NCBI RefSeq assembly: GCF_016097555.1
Contig: NC_054703.1
Coordinates: 5,115,036-5,179,035, forward strand
DNA length: 64,000 bases
Direction: 5' to 3'
Source: Gigantopelta aegis
Lineage: Eukaryota; Mollusca; Gastropoda; Neomphalida; Peltospiridae
The position numbers and the translations under genes were made by a program. Under the pieces are notes generated by a model that was not told where the DNA came from, did not search any database, and worked only from the letters and a program-made list of their open reading frames with translations. Shown one piece after another: positions 22,896-34,695 of the stretch; within the stretch, counting starts at the first letter, position 1, and each line of letters starts with the position of its first letter.

Positions 22896-23429
22896 TTGTA
22901 TTTGATTTCCAAGTTGTAAATGTACCAAATTGCCATCTTTATGCATTACATTTATACTTTTGGTTTACAACTGTCACACTGAAAACATTTGGCCCATAAC
23001 TGTATTTAGTGAAATATGGCACAAAAATCTAGACTTAAAATGATTTATGCTTATTAATCTTCTTTTTGTTGCAATTTATTTTATTTTCAGCATCAATCAG
23101 TCGTGTTTATAATGGCAATATGTATGAAAGTTTAAGGTTCTGTGTTCGCTATTAAAGAAACTATCTTAAAATTAATGGCGAGAATTTCGAAAGTTGGTAT
23201 AAAAATTCCGTTTCTCATATCATAATTACTTTAATAAATAAATTATTTTATTTACAGTGGTTTAAATTTATGTTAGTGACTTAAATCGGTTCTTTAAAAT
23301 ATTGCACATAATAGCATATACATATAAATGGTGTTGATGGCTGATAAAGGATTACAAATTGATAAACTATTATTTAGGAAAATAATTTCACCACTTTCGA
23401 TTTGCAACGAAAGTGATAGTCACGCAAAT

Positions 23430-23515
23430 TAATTTATGCTCACCTACGGGGATCGATCCCAGACCGAACGTACATCAGGCGAGCACTTTACCTTTGCACT
23501 ACCTCCCGCCCACTT
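23430..23515 (-). repeat. tRNA-SINE head, right half of the inverted pair
   Basis: GGGGATCGATCCCAGACCGA followed by GCGAGCACTTTACCTTTGC matches 8725-8786. The left, plus-strand arm found in units 1 and 4 is missing here. Confidence 0.7.
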
Positions 23516-24059
23516 TTATTTTTATTACCCGCCAATCGCGTAAAGGTGTTGCCATACACTGCCATTGTTTGTATCTCAAAAATACTTGCCGGAAATGGCT
23601 CCATACACAGAGCGCCAGCTGGCGGCAAGGGGAGTTAACCAGGTTTTGAAAAAATCCTATACTTCAAATGAAGTTGATGGATGGAGGCCGGACAAATAGC
23701 TATTAGAAAAGCTCAGCTGTCAAACGTCATAGCGAATCTAAAAATGTCACCACGACCTTTTGTCATGACTTGAAATGTTTGTTATTTCTTCAGAAGAAAA
23801 CTTTATTAAAATTGCTCAAACTTCTAAACTGGTATCAAAATAAAACACAAACACTGAAAATATTTAAACCAATTGTTTATTGATATATAATTTCGATACA
23901 CACAGAGCCTACACATTATAAACAGCAGAAAACATGCTTGACAAATACAAAAATAGTTGGTGGACACATCGACACCTCACGTATGAAATGACATTAAAAT
24001 AGTTTAACCTGGTAGACAAATCACATTTATTAATCTTATTAACAGCAATTTTTTTTTAG

Positions 24060-24500
24060 TTTAATCAGCCAGTGTGTGTGAAAGCTGTGGTAGACACATC
24101 ACACTTGAAAATCTTGCAACCAACATAAACTAGTATTATGTCTAAACTTACAGTTTAAAATCATAAACTAGTATTTTGTCTAAACGTGTAGATTTCTTAA
24201 AATCATTTGCAGACACATCACACTTGAAAATCTTACAACCTGCATAGACTAGTATTTTGTCTAAAGTTATACTGTGTCTAAAATCATTTGGCAGACACAT
24301 CACATTTGAAAATGTTACTGTTATAACCAACATAACCTGTTTCAGCTCGTACCATATCTATGACATTTTATAGACACATTACATTTGAAAATGTTATAAC
24401 CAGCATGAACTGTGTTTAAGCTCGCACTGTGTTGAAGACACGTCACATTTGAAAATGTTATCAACATCAAATAACATTTAGTTGGTACTATGAGTAAATT
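24060..24500 (-). pseudogene. Decayed C2H2 zinc-finger array, unit 2
   Basis: The minus strand still reads KIFKCDVSANDFKKSTRLDK, clearly a damaged version of the KNFKCDVCAKCFSQNTDLKR finger found in the live genes. The 28-residue period and the TGxKxFKC-like linker remain, but the second cysteine (C to S) and both histidines are lost. Several further fingers are visible only as TCACATTTGAAAATGTTA blocks. This was a second ZNF gene per unit that died before the units duplicated, since unit 1 has the same relic. Confidence 0.75.
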
Positions 24501-24837
24501 ATTTCGTGTGCATCACATTTCAAGATTTAAATTTCTGTTTAATCCCTAAAATATACATCGACATATTTATACTGCCACGTGGCCTAGTTCCGTTTCTGGG
24601 ACAACTCTTTGTTTAGCAGCAAGGGGTATTTCATATTATCCTTCAACATAATTTGATAAAGACACAGACACACACCATAAACGGAAATACATACACACGC
24701 AGACACACACAGGCATACACGCACGTGTACCTTGCTACCTGTTGACATTGCTGAATTTTGACACTGACCAGGATTCAAGCAAATGGCTGATGTGGCTAAG
24801 CCAACAGGTGATAGATGACTTCAAATATCTTGGGGGC

Positions 24838-25165
24838 GAGACGTAGCCCATTGGTAAACTGCTCACTTGATGCGCTGTCGATTTGTGATCGATACCCGTC
24901 AGTGGGCCCATTTGGGCTATTTCTCACTCCAGCCAGTGCATCACGACTGGTACATCAAAGGACGTGGTATGTGCTATCCCGTCTCTGGGATGGTGCATAT
25001 AAAAGATCCCTTGCTGCTAATCGAAAAGAGTAGCCCACGAAGTGGCGACAGTGGGTTTCCTCGCTCAAATATATGTGTGGTCCTTAGCCATATGTCGACG
25101 ATATATAACCGTAAATAAAATGTGTTGAGTGCATCGTTAAATAAAACATTTCCTTCCTTCCTGCC
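24838..25165 (+). mobile_element. Near full-length molluscan-type SINE
   Basis: The head CGAGACGTAGCCCATTGGTA (A box) and the B-box region GATCGATACCCGTC are followed by the body (AAAAGATCCCTTGCTGCTAA, GTGGCGACAGTGGGTTTCC) and the tail (GTAAATAAAATGTGTTGAG, CATCGTTAAATAAAACATTT, CCTTCCTTCC). It is the best reference copy in the window. It lies against a more diverged SINE to its right. Confidence 0.92.
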
Positions 25166-25169
25166 ATAC

Positions 25170-25400
25170 AGTGCTACACAACTGGTGTAACAATGGCCGT
25201 GTTTGGGGTTTTTTTTATCTTATCTGGTACACTGCATAACATATTCATTGCAGTTAATCCGAAAGAGTGGTCCATTGCGTAGCCGTAGCAGGTTACGTCT
25301 CTCATTATATGTGTGGTCCATAACTATATGTCCAATACTATATAACCGTAATTAAAATATGTTAATTCCATTATTAAATCAGACGTACCTTTCTTCCCAA
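25170..25400 (+). repeat. Old, diverged SINE body and tail
   Basis: Keeps GAAAGAGTGGTCCATTGCGTAG, GTGTGGTCCATAACTATATG and a TTAAATCAGACG-type tail, all worn. Unit 3 has the same old copy at about 47340-47560, so it predates the duplication. The younger SINE appears to have inserted in or next to its head. Confidence 0.65.
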
Positions 25401-25584
25401 TATAATAGCCTATGAGTAGCAGCCATCTTGAATCTTCCAGTCAAACAATGTAGTTTAGCCGATCATAGCCACGTTATTTTGATTTCTTGGTTATTGTCGA
25501 TATTGATGAAAGTTACAGAAAAGCTGGCCTAGAGTGAGTGATAAAACCTGAAATAGGTCTGAAGTGTTGTATGTTAAACCAGTC

Positions 25585-26045
25585 TGACGAGTGCTGATCT
25601 CATGACCCATCACACTTCTACTGAGCTACACACCTCTCTAATTAATCTGAACAGACAGGAGGCTGATCTCATGACCCATTACACTTCTACTGAGCTACAC
25701 ACCTCTCTAATTAATTTGAACAGACAGGAGGAACTTCAAGATGGTGTTGTATGTTAAATCAGTTTGACGAGTGTTGATCCCATGACCCTTCTACTGAGCT
25801 ACACACCTCTCTAATTAATCTGAACAGACAGGAGGCTGATCTCATGACCCATTACACTTCTACTGAGCTACAGACCTCTCTAATTAATCTGAACAGACAG
25901 GAGGAACTTCAAGATGGTGTTGTATGTTAAATCAGTTTGACGAGTGTTGATCCCATGACCCTTTACACTTCTACTGAGCTACACACCTCTCTATTTAATT
26001 TGAAGAGACAGGAGGCTCTTCAAGATGGTGTTGTATGTTAAACCA
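25585..26045. repeat. 69-bp minirepeats, unit 2
   Basis: About six units of the CTACACACCTCTCTAATTAA type, matching 11266-11725. They vary in order, with partial units. Confidence 0.8.
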
Positions 26046-27239
26046 CTCGGATGAGTGTTGCTCCCATGTCATATGCTTTTATTAATTTAATAGGTTTACG
26101 ATGCGCTCTCTTTTAAAATATTTTGTGAATTTCTTATCAGTATTTTAAATATTATTTTACATTCTTAATTTAAAAAAACAAACATCATATAATTTAACAG
26201 GGCAGATGTCTGGTCCGTACCTCTGGTAGTAGCCTGGTTAACATTACCTGGTTTATTGCCTTAGGGTTTGTAGATTAAAGTTGTGATTACGTCTAAATGG
26301 ATTACTTAATCTTGTATGTTCTAGGGGTTACCGGAGGGGTCACCTTTGTTTCTTCGTGGATCGTCCGGATGCGTTTTCCTCTCCAAGGCGGTGTTTGACA
26401 TGTGAAACTTCCTGTGACTCTCCCTTGCCCTCCACTAAATTTAACGCTGGATTTTTCAGTGTCACTCTAGTAGTGACACCAACGTTGGAAAGATATACTA
26501 ACTTTAAGTGTCACTCTCCTAGTGACACTAACATTGGAATTTCTGCTAACTTCCAATGTATACAATTAAAATTGCCAACATGGGACTGAACTGCGATTGG
26601 ACATGGTGGGTATGGGGGTTGAAGGGATGTCGGAAGATCGGTGGTTGTTGGGCCCATATGGTGTAGGCGCTTCGGCTTTAGATTTAGATTAAGATCTGAC
26701 CTCCGCATCCCCCTACAAGCCCCCATTTGGTCACACCAATGTTCCAAATACGAACGGAAATTCTTTCTAAATCATTTAAATAACATTTCCTGTGGGGCCT
26801 GTCCAACCTTTCCGCCTAATCTCATTGGGGCCTAAATTTAATTGAGTAGAATGAATTACATTTTACTAAATAAATAATTTCGATCGGCCCATCAAACATT
26901 GTGCCACATTTTTATATTATTATTATTAAATTGTTAATTTAATGTAGTATACATTTATGCATATAGATGTTTAGGTGCAAATCAAAATTTAATTTCATAT
27001 GTTTATTTAATATTTTAGATTAAAAATCAAAATTCCAAAATTATCTTTAAGGTGTATACAACGAAAGTAAATCCCATAGATGACAATAGTAACGTATGCG
27101 GATGACACTTCTATCTACACCATAATATGAATCGACATAAACGCCACGAATATAAATACTACCATTCCTCACCCTTAAAGTGAATCAGAAAAAAATGGGG
27201 GTCAACCTGCTCATTTCAGAGATAACGGGTAGCGTCTAT
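26046..27239. other. Intergenic before the 7.1-kb duplication
   Basis: No gene was seen. It contains the paired hairpins at 26459-26528 and otherwise AT-rich, non-repetitive sequence. Confidence 0.5.
26459..26528. repeat. Two identical short hairpins 49 bp apart
   Basis: GTGTCACT, a 5-base loop and AGTGACAC occur at 26459-26479 and again at 26508-26528. Each is followed by a related AACRTTGGAA sequence, so it is a two-copy direct repeat of a hairpin-bearing unit. Confidence 0.85.
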
Positions 27240-27494
27240 GACTACCATAGTTCCGCACAAATTTCGAGTACTTTTTTGTACAGGTACCCACTACATGTTT
27301 CAAGCACAAGGCTACTTGACAGTTGTACTAAATGAAATAAAACTGCATACATGTTTTGCCCAGATGAAACAATTTTTTCTGTTACAACCAACACTCACAT
27401 TTATTAACAATCACAGGACTCGTGGTGTTCACTTCTTTATCAAAAGTGTTTGTTTAGTACTATCTTTTGTGTGTAGGGAATTCCTATCCCAAGT

Positions 27495-27590
27495 CAGGCC
27501 CTTGATCTTATCAGATGTTGGACTTGGGATGGGCGTGTTCGAAACCCTAGTGGTATATGAGCACGTTAAACTAGTTACCTACCTACCTAC
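27495..27590 (+). repeat. SINE tail-like fragment
   Basis: GATGGGCGTGTTCGAAACCC and TATGAGCACGTTAAAC resemble the 3' part of another widespread molluscan SINE. An identical copy lies at 34600-34695. Confidence 0.45.
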
Positions 27591-28223
27591 TTACCTCTCT
27601 AATTAATGTGAAACTCATGAATTACTTCAAGATGGTGTTTTATTACCTACGAGGTACAGCATAACGAGGGTCATATTTATCGTACGATTTCCCTCGTATG
27701 TCATAACTAAATCGTATGTCCTCCTGGCATTGTCGTTTAAAGATTGGCTGTTGAAAGCCATATTTAGTAAAAGGTACAATGTTTTAATCACAAGATTTTC
27801 TTCAAACACATTCAGGTGCGTTAATAATGTTTAAAAAAAACAAAAAAAATTCAATATCAACTTTCCACTGGAATTTTTCCAGCATTATTAAAACGGAAAC
27901 ATCATGTACCCAATTTATAGTTATTGTAAGGAGATGCAAAGTGACGTCATTGGAATACTGACATCATTCAAATTCAAAACTAATTATTTCAATTACTGTG
28001 TATTTGTTTGCTTTTTAGTATACACATGCTTTACAATTTACAGCTGTTGATACATGTGTACTCTTTACTTATGGGCGTATAAATATCACGTAACTTTAGA
28101 ACAGGTTGTGATTTGGTTTTCAAGACATCAATTAACAAACATTACTCCGCCGTTAAGGAAACGTTAGTTTGTAAACAATGACTGGAATGTTCATTTAGCA
28201 AGACAGTTCTACGGTAATAAACA

Positions 28224-28334
28224 GAATATTACATTCGTGTCCATGACAGACGATGTTTACGACACTCGGGAAATATGATAATTTAGGCACTCGTGTCGTA
28301 AACATCGTCTGTCATGGACACTCATATAATATTC
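28224..28334. mobile_element. Hairpin MITE, first copy
   Basis: Perfect 29-base inverted arms at 28237-28265 and 28293-28321 begin GTGTCCATGACAGACGATGT. They extend imperfectly outward through AATATTA, to about 42 bases. It has no coding capacity. Units 1 and 3 lack it at the matching place, so it entered the unit 2 lineage. The second copy is at 35329-35439. Confidence 0.85.
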
Positions 28335-28466
28335 TCTATTTATGTTAAACCAGTCTGTGCATTTTCAACGTGTTAAACGTTTCTAATTTCTATGAATAAC
28401 AAATGGCTTTTCAGCTGATAACCGTGAGAGAAACATTCTGTGCACGCGTCACACCTGAAAGGTTTA

Positions 28467-29487
28467 TTACTTCTGTGAACAACCATGGTGTTTCAAGCTG
28501 CTATTGTATGAGAAACATTTTGCACATATCTCACATTTGAAATTCTTATCACCAGTGTGGGTGTTCATATGATGTTTCAGGTGGGTATTTTGTGTGAAAC
28601 ATTTTGCACATACATCGCATTTGAAATTCTTAAGACCTGTGTTAATCAACATATGTCGTTTCAAGCTGTAATTGCTTGGGAACGTTTTTGCACATACATC
28701 ACACTTAAAATTCTGAACACCAGTGTGGATGTTCATATGTTGTTTCAATCTGCCATTGCTTGACAAACGTTTTGCACATACTTCACATTTGAAATTCTTA
28801 ACACCAGTGTGAACCAACATATGTTGTTTCAAGTTGGTATTTCGTGAGAAACACTTTGCACATACCTCACATTTGAAACTCTTAACACCTGTGTGAACGA
28901 ACATATGTTGCTTCAAGCTATTATTTTCTGAAAAACATTTTGCACATACCTCACATTTGAAATTCTTAACACCAGTGTGAGCCAACATATGTCGTTTCAA
29001 GCCAGCATTTTGAGAAACATTTTGCACATACGTCACATTTGAAATTCTTAACGCCAGTGTGAACCAACATGTGTCGTTCCAAGTCGCTATTTTGTAAGAA
29101 ACATTTTGCACATACCTCACATTTAAAATTCTTAATACCTGTGTGAATCAACATGTGTTGTTTCAAGACTTGATTTAGTAAGAATGATTTTGAACAAACA
29201 TCACATTTGAAATTCTTATCTCCATTGTGAATTAATATATGCTGTTTCAAGTATCTTTTCTCAAGAAAACACTTTCTGCACACCTCACACTGATATGGTC
29301 GTTCACCAATGTGGATCCTCATATGCTGCTTAATCCGCCACTTGTAAGAGAAGCACTTTAAGCACATCCCACATTGGAAAGGCTTCTCACAAGAAGATGC
29401 TGACGTTTGTTCCTCCAGATGAGGGATGTTTTGACAATGTTTTGAAGAGACCTCACGTTCGACACATCTATCATCACTGCTAGACAT
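28467..29487 (-). pseudogene. C2H2 zinc-finger protein B, frameshifted copy
   Basis: This is the first of two nearly identical ZNF genes in the 7.1-kb repeat. The start at 29485-29487 (MSSSDDRCVEREVSS) matches the paralogues. Fingers 1-5 are read in one frame (CGMCLKCFSYKW to CDVCAKCFSK) and fingers 5-11 in another. The cause is a 2-base difference near 29010: TTTTGAGAAAC here against TTTTGTGAGAAAC in the second copy at the same place. Everything else is as in the intact copy. Either this copy was inactivated after a very recent duplication, or the 2-base loss is a sequencing error. Confidence 0.88.
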
Positions 29488-29782
29488 TTTTTCTCTTTTA
29501 AGACTGAGTACCTTCGACGTTTTGATCTGATTCACAACATCGCGTTTCTTTATCAGACTCTCTGAAACGAACCCGGAATGAACATTTCCTTGTCTCCCAA
29601 GTTTTAGGATGAATAGGAGTACTGAAACAGAACCGGTAAATAGATAAATGAACAATCTATGACTTAAAGAAAATGAAAATAATTAATAATCAACTAATAT
29701 ATCTGGAATATCTAAGGTGTGCCATCGACCTTGGGGCCAACTCATCTTTCTTTCATCCAAGCAGTGATTTTTACTGTCCACC

Positions 29783-29790
29783 TATAAATA
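29783..29790 (+). promoter_or_regulatory. Candidate divergent TATA box, unit 2 copy 1
   Basis: TATAAATA on the plus strand with conserved surroundings (compare 14069-14076). Second copy at 36890-36897. Confidence 0.35.
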
Positions 29791-29898
29791 TGCGAACAGT
29801 CCAACTCCTGATGGTTGCTGAGTAGAAGATGCTTTAACCCCAGTCTGCCTGATTCAGTGATTATCCACTGTTTACATTCAAAACTTCTTTTTGTCAAG

Positions 29899-30072
29899 AT
29901 GTTGCTCAAGAATTTTGCCATCGATGCAAATCACTCGCCTGGAGCTTACGAGGAGAGTGACTTATCACGGTTTATAAAAGATTGTGTTTGTGAATTGTTT
30001 AACAGTTTATATTCTACGAACACGTGTCTGTCCCAAGAACAGAAAATATGTAAACTAATCCAGTTCAAGTGA
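29899..30072 (+). CDS. Small hypothetical frame upstream of the satellite, copy 1
   Basis: The ATG at 29899 opens MLLKNFAIDANHSPGAYEES and ends 57 codons later just before the 49-bp array. It lies about 110 bp after a TATA-like box and divergent from the ZNF gene. The unit 1 counterpart (about 14180-14260) keeps only the middle (KDCVCELYNSLYS) with a different end, so conservation of the frame is weak. No domain was recognised. It may be the leader of a transcript that reads into the satellite, or chance. Confidence 0.25.
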   Translation: MLLKNFAIDANHSPGAYEESDLSRFIKDCVCELFNSLYSTNTCLSQEQKICKLIQFK

Positions 30073-30081
30073 CGAACAGGT

Positions 30082-30652
30082 GTGTCAAACAGTCCAGCCT
30101 GTGTACTATTTTAGAGACTACTATTGCATGTCAAACGTGCCAGCCCGTGTACTACTTTGGAGACATACTATTATATATGTCAAAGACAGTCCCAGCCCAT
30201 GTACTATTTTGGAGATTACCATTACATATCAAAGACAGTCTCAGCATGTGCACTATTTGGAGACAACTATTACAAGTCAAAGAGTCCCAACCCTTCTACT
30301 ATTTTGGAGACTACTATTACATGTCAAAGGCAGTCCCAGTCCGTGTACTATTTTGGAGACTACTATTACATATCAAATACCGTCCCAGCCCGTGTACTAT
30401 TACACGTCAAAGACAGTCCGAACCCTTGTACTATTTTGGAGACTACTATTACATGTCAAAGACAGTCCCAGTCCGTGTACTATTTTGGAGACTACTATTA
30501 CATATCAAATATCGTCCCAGCCCGTGTACTATTACACGTCAAAGACAGTCCGAACCCTTGTACTATTTTGGAGACTACTATTACATGTCAAAGACAGTCC
30601 CAGTCCGTGTACTATTTTAGAGACTACTATTACATGTCAAAGGCAGTCCCAG
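30082..30652 (+). repeat. 49-bp satellite, array 2a
   Basis: Monomers with several shortened variants (for example CCCGTGTACTATTACACGTC). The array is cut by the hAT-like element. Confidence 0.9.
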
Positions 30653-31349
30653 GTAGGCACGCAACGATACGATCAAAACCGAATTGCGAAATATTGCGAT
30701 ACAAACAACCGTATACAATAGTGGTGTTTGTATGTTTTTTATCTTTAATCATGAACGTGGATCGATAAACATCAAAACATAAAAGCAGCTAACACGATTG
30801 TATAACTAAACGATTGTATAACGTAAGACTAAACGATTGTATAACGTAGTCAGACAGACAGAAAGACAGACAGACAGACACATAATTTTTTTTATTAAAG
30901 TCTCATCTTATGTAAACAATAGTAGTTGCCGATTGGAAGAATTTGACCTTTACTGTCTCTAAAAGTCCGAACAACAAAGTTAACTACCTTTAATTACCAG
31001 TAAATGTTCCCGACGTTTTATTAAGACAGAAATAATAAAAACAGAATTGCAATGACAAAGGTTCCACATACTAGATGGCCACCTATATCGACTTCAATAA
31101 CATCTAGGACAAAAAACATCGTTGTTGCCATTTCGTGACATAATTAATAAAATCATAGGGGAGGAGTGGGGGGGGGGGGGGGGGGGGGGGGGAGAGATCT
31201 GTTTGTCTTACTATTTCCCGTTAAATAAGATACAAAGGAAACAATAACGTCTAAAAATCGCGATATGCAAAACTGTATCGCGGATCGTATCGAGCTGATG
31301 CAACATCACGGAATACCGGTATACCGCTTTATCGTTGCAGCACTAGTGC
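30653..31349. mobile_element. hAT-like MITE inserted in the satellite, copy 1
   Basis: The left end GTAGGCACGCAACGATACGA and the right end read inward, GCACTAGTGCTGCAACGATA, share the GCAACGATA core common at hAT termini. The flanking satellite is duplicated as CAGTCCCAG (30644-30652) and CAGTCCCTG (31350-31358), consistent with an 8-bp target duplication plus one change. Inside are GACA repeats and a poly-G tract (31168-31192), but no transposase. Confidence 0.82.
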
Positions 31350-31762
31350 CAGTCCCTGTACTATTTTGGAGGTTACTATTGCATGTCAAAAGGTCCCAGC
31401 CCGTGTACTATTTTGGAGACAACTATTACATACCAAAGACAAGCCCAGGCCATGTACTATTTTGGAGATTACTATTGCATGTCAAAAGGTCCCAGCCCGT
31501 GTACTATTTTGGAGACAACTATTACATACCAAAGACAGGACCAGCCCATGTACTATTTTGGAGAGTACTATTGCATGTCAAAAGGTCCCAGTCCGTCTAT
31601 TTTCGAGACTACTATTAAATGTCAAAGCATTTCCCAGCCCGTGTACTATTTTCATACTACTATTACATATCAAAGACTGTGTCAGACCGTGTACTATTTT
31701 GGAGACTGCTATTACATATAAAAGACAGACCCAGCTCGTGAACTATTTTAGAGTCTACTGTT
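31350..31762 (+). repeat. 49-bp satellite, array 2b
   Basis: Continuation of the array, with a distinctive variant containing GCATGTCAAAAGGTCCCAGC. Confidence 0.9.
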
Positions 31763-32075
31763 ACATTCTGCCTGTTGTTTGGACTAGTCCAATACGATAA
31801 TGTGCGGACTGCGATTAATTGTGTTGGTTAGAAGGAATTTAAACTTTTTCTTCTCTCGTAATCATTTTGTACAATGAAGGAGTATTTGTTGTTGCTGTCG
31901 GGTTTTTTCCCAGGGTTATTTTATTTTATTTTGTTCTTGTTACTTTTAAAAGGTGGGTAGGTGAGTTTTGTTTCAGTATTTTTTTTTACCATTGTTGTTC
32001 TTGTTTGTTCGTTTATTTGTTGAGGGAGGTTGCTCGTTTCGTAGTTTTTGTTGTTTGTGTTTGTTTGTTAGGTTG
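31763..32075. repeat. Block R fragment plus T/G-rich spacer
   Basis: It begins with the middle of block R (TGCCTGTTGTTTGGACTAGT, then ATGTGCGGACTGCGATTAAT) and becomes a T/G-rich stretch ending GTTAGGTTGCATGTCAAAGG. It is duplicated at about 38863-39175. The T/G-rich half alone recurs at 41384-41567. Confidence 0.75.
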
Positions 32076-34344
32076 CATGTCAAAGGCAGTCCCAGCCTGT
32101 GTACTATTTTGTTCACACCTATTACATATCAAAGACAGTCGCAGACCGTATACCATTTTGGAGGCTACTATTACATGTCAAAGACAGTCCCAGCCCATGT
32201 CCTATTTTGGAGACTACTATTACATATCAAAGACAGTCCCAGCCTGTGTACTATTTTGTTGAGAGCTATTACATATCAAAGACAGTCGCAGACCGTGTAC
32301 TAATTTGAAGACTACTATTACATGTCAAAGACAGTCCCAGCCCGTGTACCATTTTGGAGACTACTATTAGATATCAAACACAGTTCCAACCCGTCTACTA
32401 TTATGGTGACTACTATTACATGTCAAAGACAGTCCCAGCCCATGTACTATTTTCGAGACTACTATTACATATCAAAGACATTCCCAGCCTGTGTACTATT
32501 TTGTTGATACCTATTACATATCAAAGACAGTCGCAGACCGTGTACCATTTTCGAGACTACTTTTACACATCAAAGACAGTCCCAGCCCGTGTACCATTTT
32601 GAAGACTACTATTACATATCAAAGACAGTTCCAGCCCGTGTACTATTTTACAGATTACCATTATATGTCAAAGACAGTCCCATCCCGTGTACTATTTTGG
32701 AGACTACTATTACATCTCAAGGACAGTCCCAGCCCGTGTACTATTTTAGAGACTACTATTACATGTCAAAGACAGTTCTAGCCCGTGTACTATTTTAGAG
32801 ACTACTATTACATATCAAAGACAGTCCCAGCCCGTGTACTATTTTGAAGTCTACTATTACATATCAAAGACAGTCCCAGCCTATGTACTATTTTAGGGAC
32901 TACTATTACATCTCAAAGACAGTGCCAGCCCGTGTACTATTTTGGAGACAGCTATTACATATCAAAGACAGAACCGGCCTGTGTACGATTTTGGACACTA
33001 CTATTACATGTCAAACACAGTTCCAGCCCGTGTACTATTTTCGAGACTACTATTACACATCAAAGACATTCCCAGCCCGTGCACTATTTTAGAGACTACT
33101 ATTACATTTTAAAGACAGTACCAGCCCGTGTACTATTTTAGAGACTACTATTACATGTCAAAGACAGTACCAGGCCGTGTACTATTTTAGAGACTACTAT
33201 TACATGTCAAAGACAGTAGCAGCCCATGTACTATTTTAGAGACTACTATTACATGTCAAAGACAGTACCAGCCCATGTACTATTTTAGAGACTACTATTA
33301 CATGTCAAAGAAAGTACCAGCCCATGTACTATTTTGTTGATAGCTAGTACATATCAAAGACAGAACCGGCCTGTGTACGATTTTGGACACTACTGTTACA
33401 TGTCAAACACAGTTCCAGCCCTTGTACTATTTTCGAGACTACTATTACATATCAAAGACATTCCCAGACCGTGCACTATTTTAGAGACTACTATTACATC
33501 TCAAAGACAGTACCAGCCCGTGTACTATTTTAGAGACTACTATTACATGTCAAAGACAGTACCAGCCCGTGTACTATTTGAGAGACTGCTATTACATGTC
33601 AAAGACAGTACCAGCCCTTGTACTATTTTAGAGACTACTATTACATGTCAAAGACAGTCCCAGCCCGTGTACTATTTTAGAGACTACTATTACATGTCAA
33701 AGACAGTCCCAGCCCGTGTACTATTTTAGAGACTACTATTACATGTCAAAGACAGTCCCAGCCCGTGTACTGTTTTAGAGACTACTATTACATGTCAAAG
33801 ACAGTACCAGCCCGTGTAGTATTTTAGAGACTACTATTACATGTCAAAGACAGTACAAGCCCATGCCCTATTTTAGAGACTACTATTACATGTCAAAGAC
33901 AGTACCAGCCAGTGTACTATTTTAGAGACTACTATTACATCTCAAAGACAGTCCCAGCCCGTGTACTATTTTGTAGATTACAGTTATATGTCAAAGACAG
34001 TGCCGGCCAGTGTACTGTTTTGAAGACTATTATTACATATCAAAGACAGTCCCAGCCCGTGTACTGTTTTGAAGACTACTATTACATGTCAAAGACAGTC
34101 CCAGCCCGTGTACTATTTTAGAGACTACTATTACATGTCAAAGACAGTCCCAGCCCGTGTACTGTTTTAGAGACTACTATTACATGTCAAAGACAGTACC
34201 AGCCCATGTACTATTTTAGAGACTACTATTTCTTGTGAAAGATAAAGACAGTACCAGCCCGTGTACTATTTTAGAGACTATTATTACATGTCAAAGACAG
34301 TACCAGCCCGTGTAGTATTTTAGAGACTACTATTACATGTCAAA
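32076..34344 (+). repeat. 49-bp satellite, array 2c
   Basis: About 46 monomers. The TTTTAGAGACT variant dominates toward the right end. The array stops abruptly at the tandem-duplication junction (34344/34345). Confidence 0.93.
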
Positions 34345-34599
34345 GACTACCATAGTTCCGCACAAATTTCGAGTACTTTTTTGTACAGGTACCCACTACA
34401 TGTTTCAAGCACAAGGCTACTTGACAGTTGTACTAAATGAAATAAAACTGCATACATGTTTTGCCCAGATGAAACAATTTTTTCTGTTACAACCAACACT
34501 CACATTTATTAACAATCACAGGACTCGTGGTGTTCACTTCTTTATCAAAAGTGTTTGTTTAGTACTATCTTTTGTGTGTAGGGAATTCCTATCCCAAGT

Positions 34600-34695
34600 C
34601 AGGCCCTTGATCTTATCAGATGTTGGACTTGGGATGGGCGTGTTCGAAACCCTAGTGGTATATGAGCACGTTAAACTAGTTACCTACCTACCTAC
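34600..34695 (+). repeat. SINE tail-like fragment, duplicate
   Basis: Copy of 27495-27590 within the second 7.1-kb unit. Confidence 0.45.

Larger units (their letters stand above)
27240..34344. repeat. 7.1-kb tandem duplication, first copy
   Basis: The sequence from GACTACCATAGTTCCGCAC (27240) recurs from 34345, an offset of 7105 bp. The copy holds a SINE tail, a hairpin MITE, a ZNF gene, satellite arrays and a hAT-like MITE. Over most of its length the two copies differ at only a few sites: a 2-bp indel in the ZNF, poly-G length, single-base changes and a rearranged satellite end. Confidence 0.97.

Noticed and set aside
27238-27606. 122-codon plus-strand frame repeated at 34337-34711
   Set aside because: The copies are identical only because of the recent 7.1-kb duplication. 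The C-terminal half covers a SINE tail, and no domain is seen.
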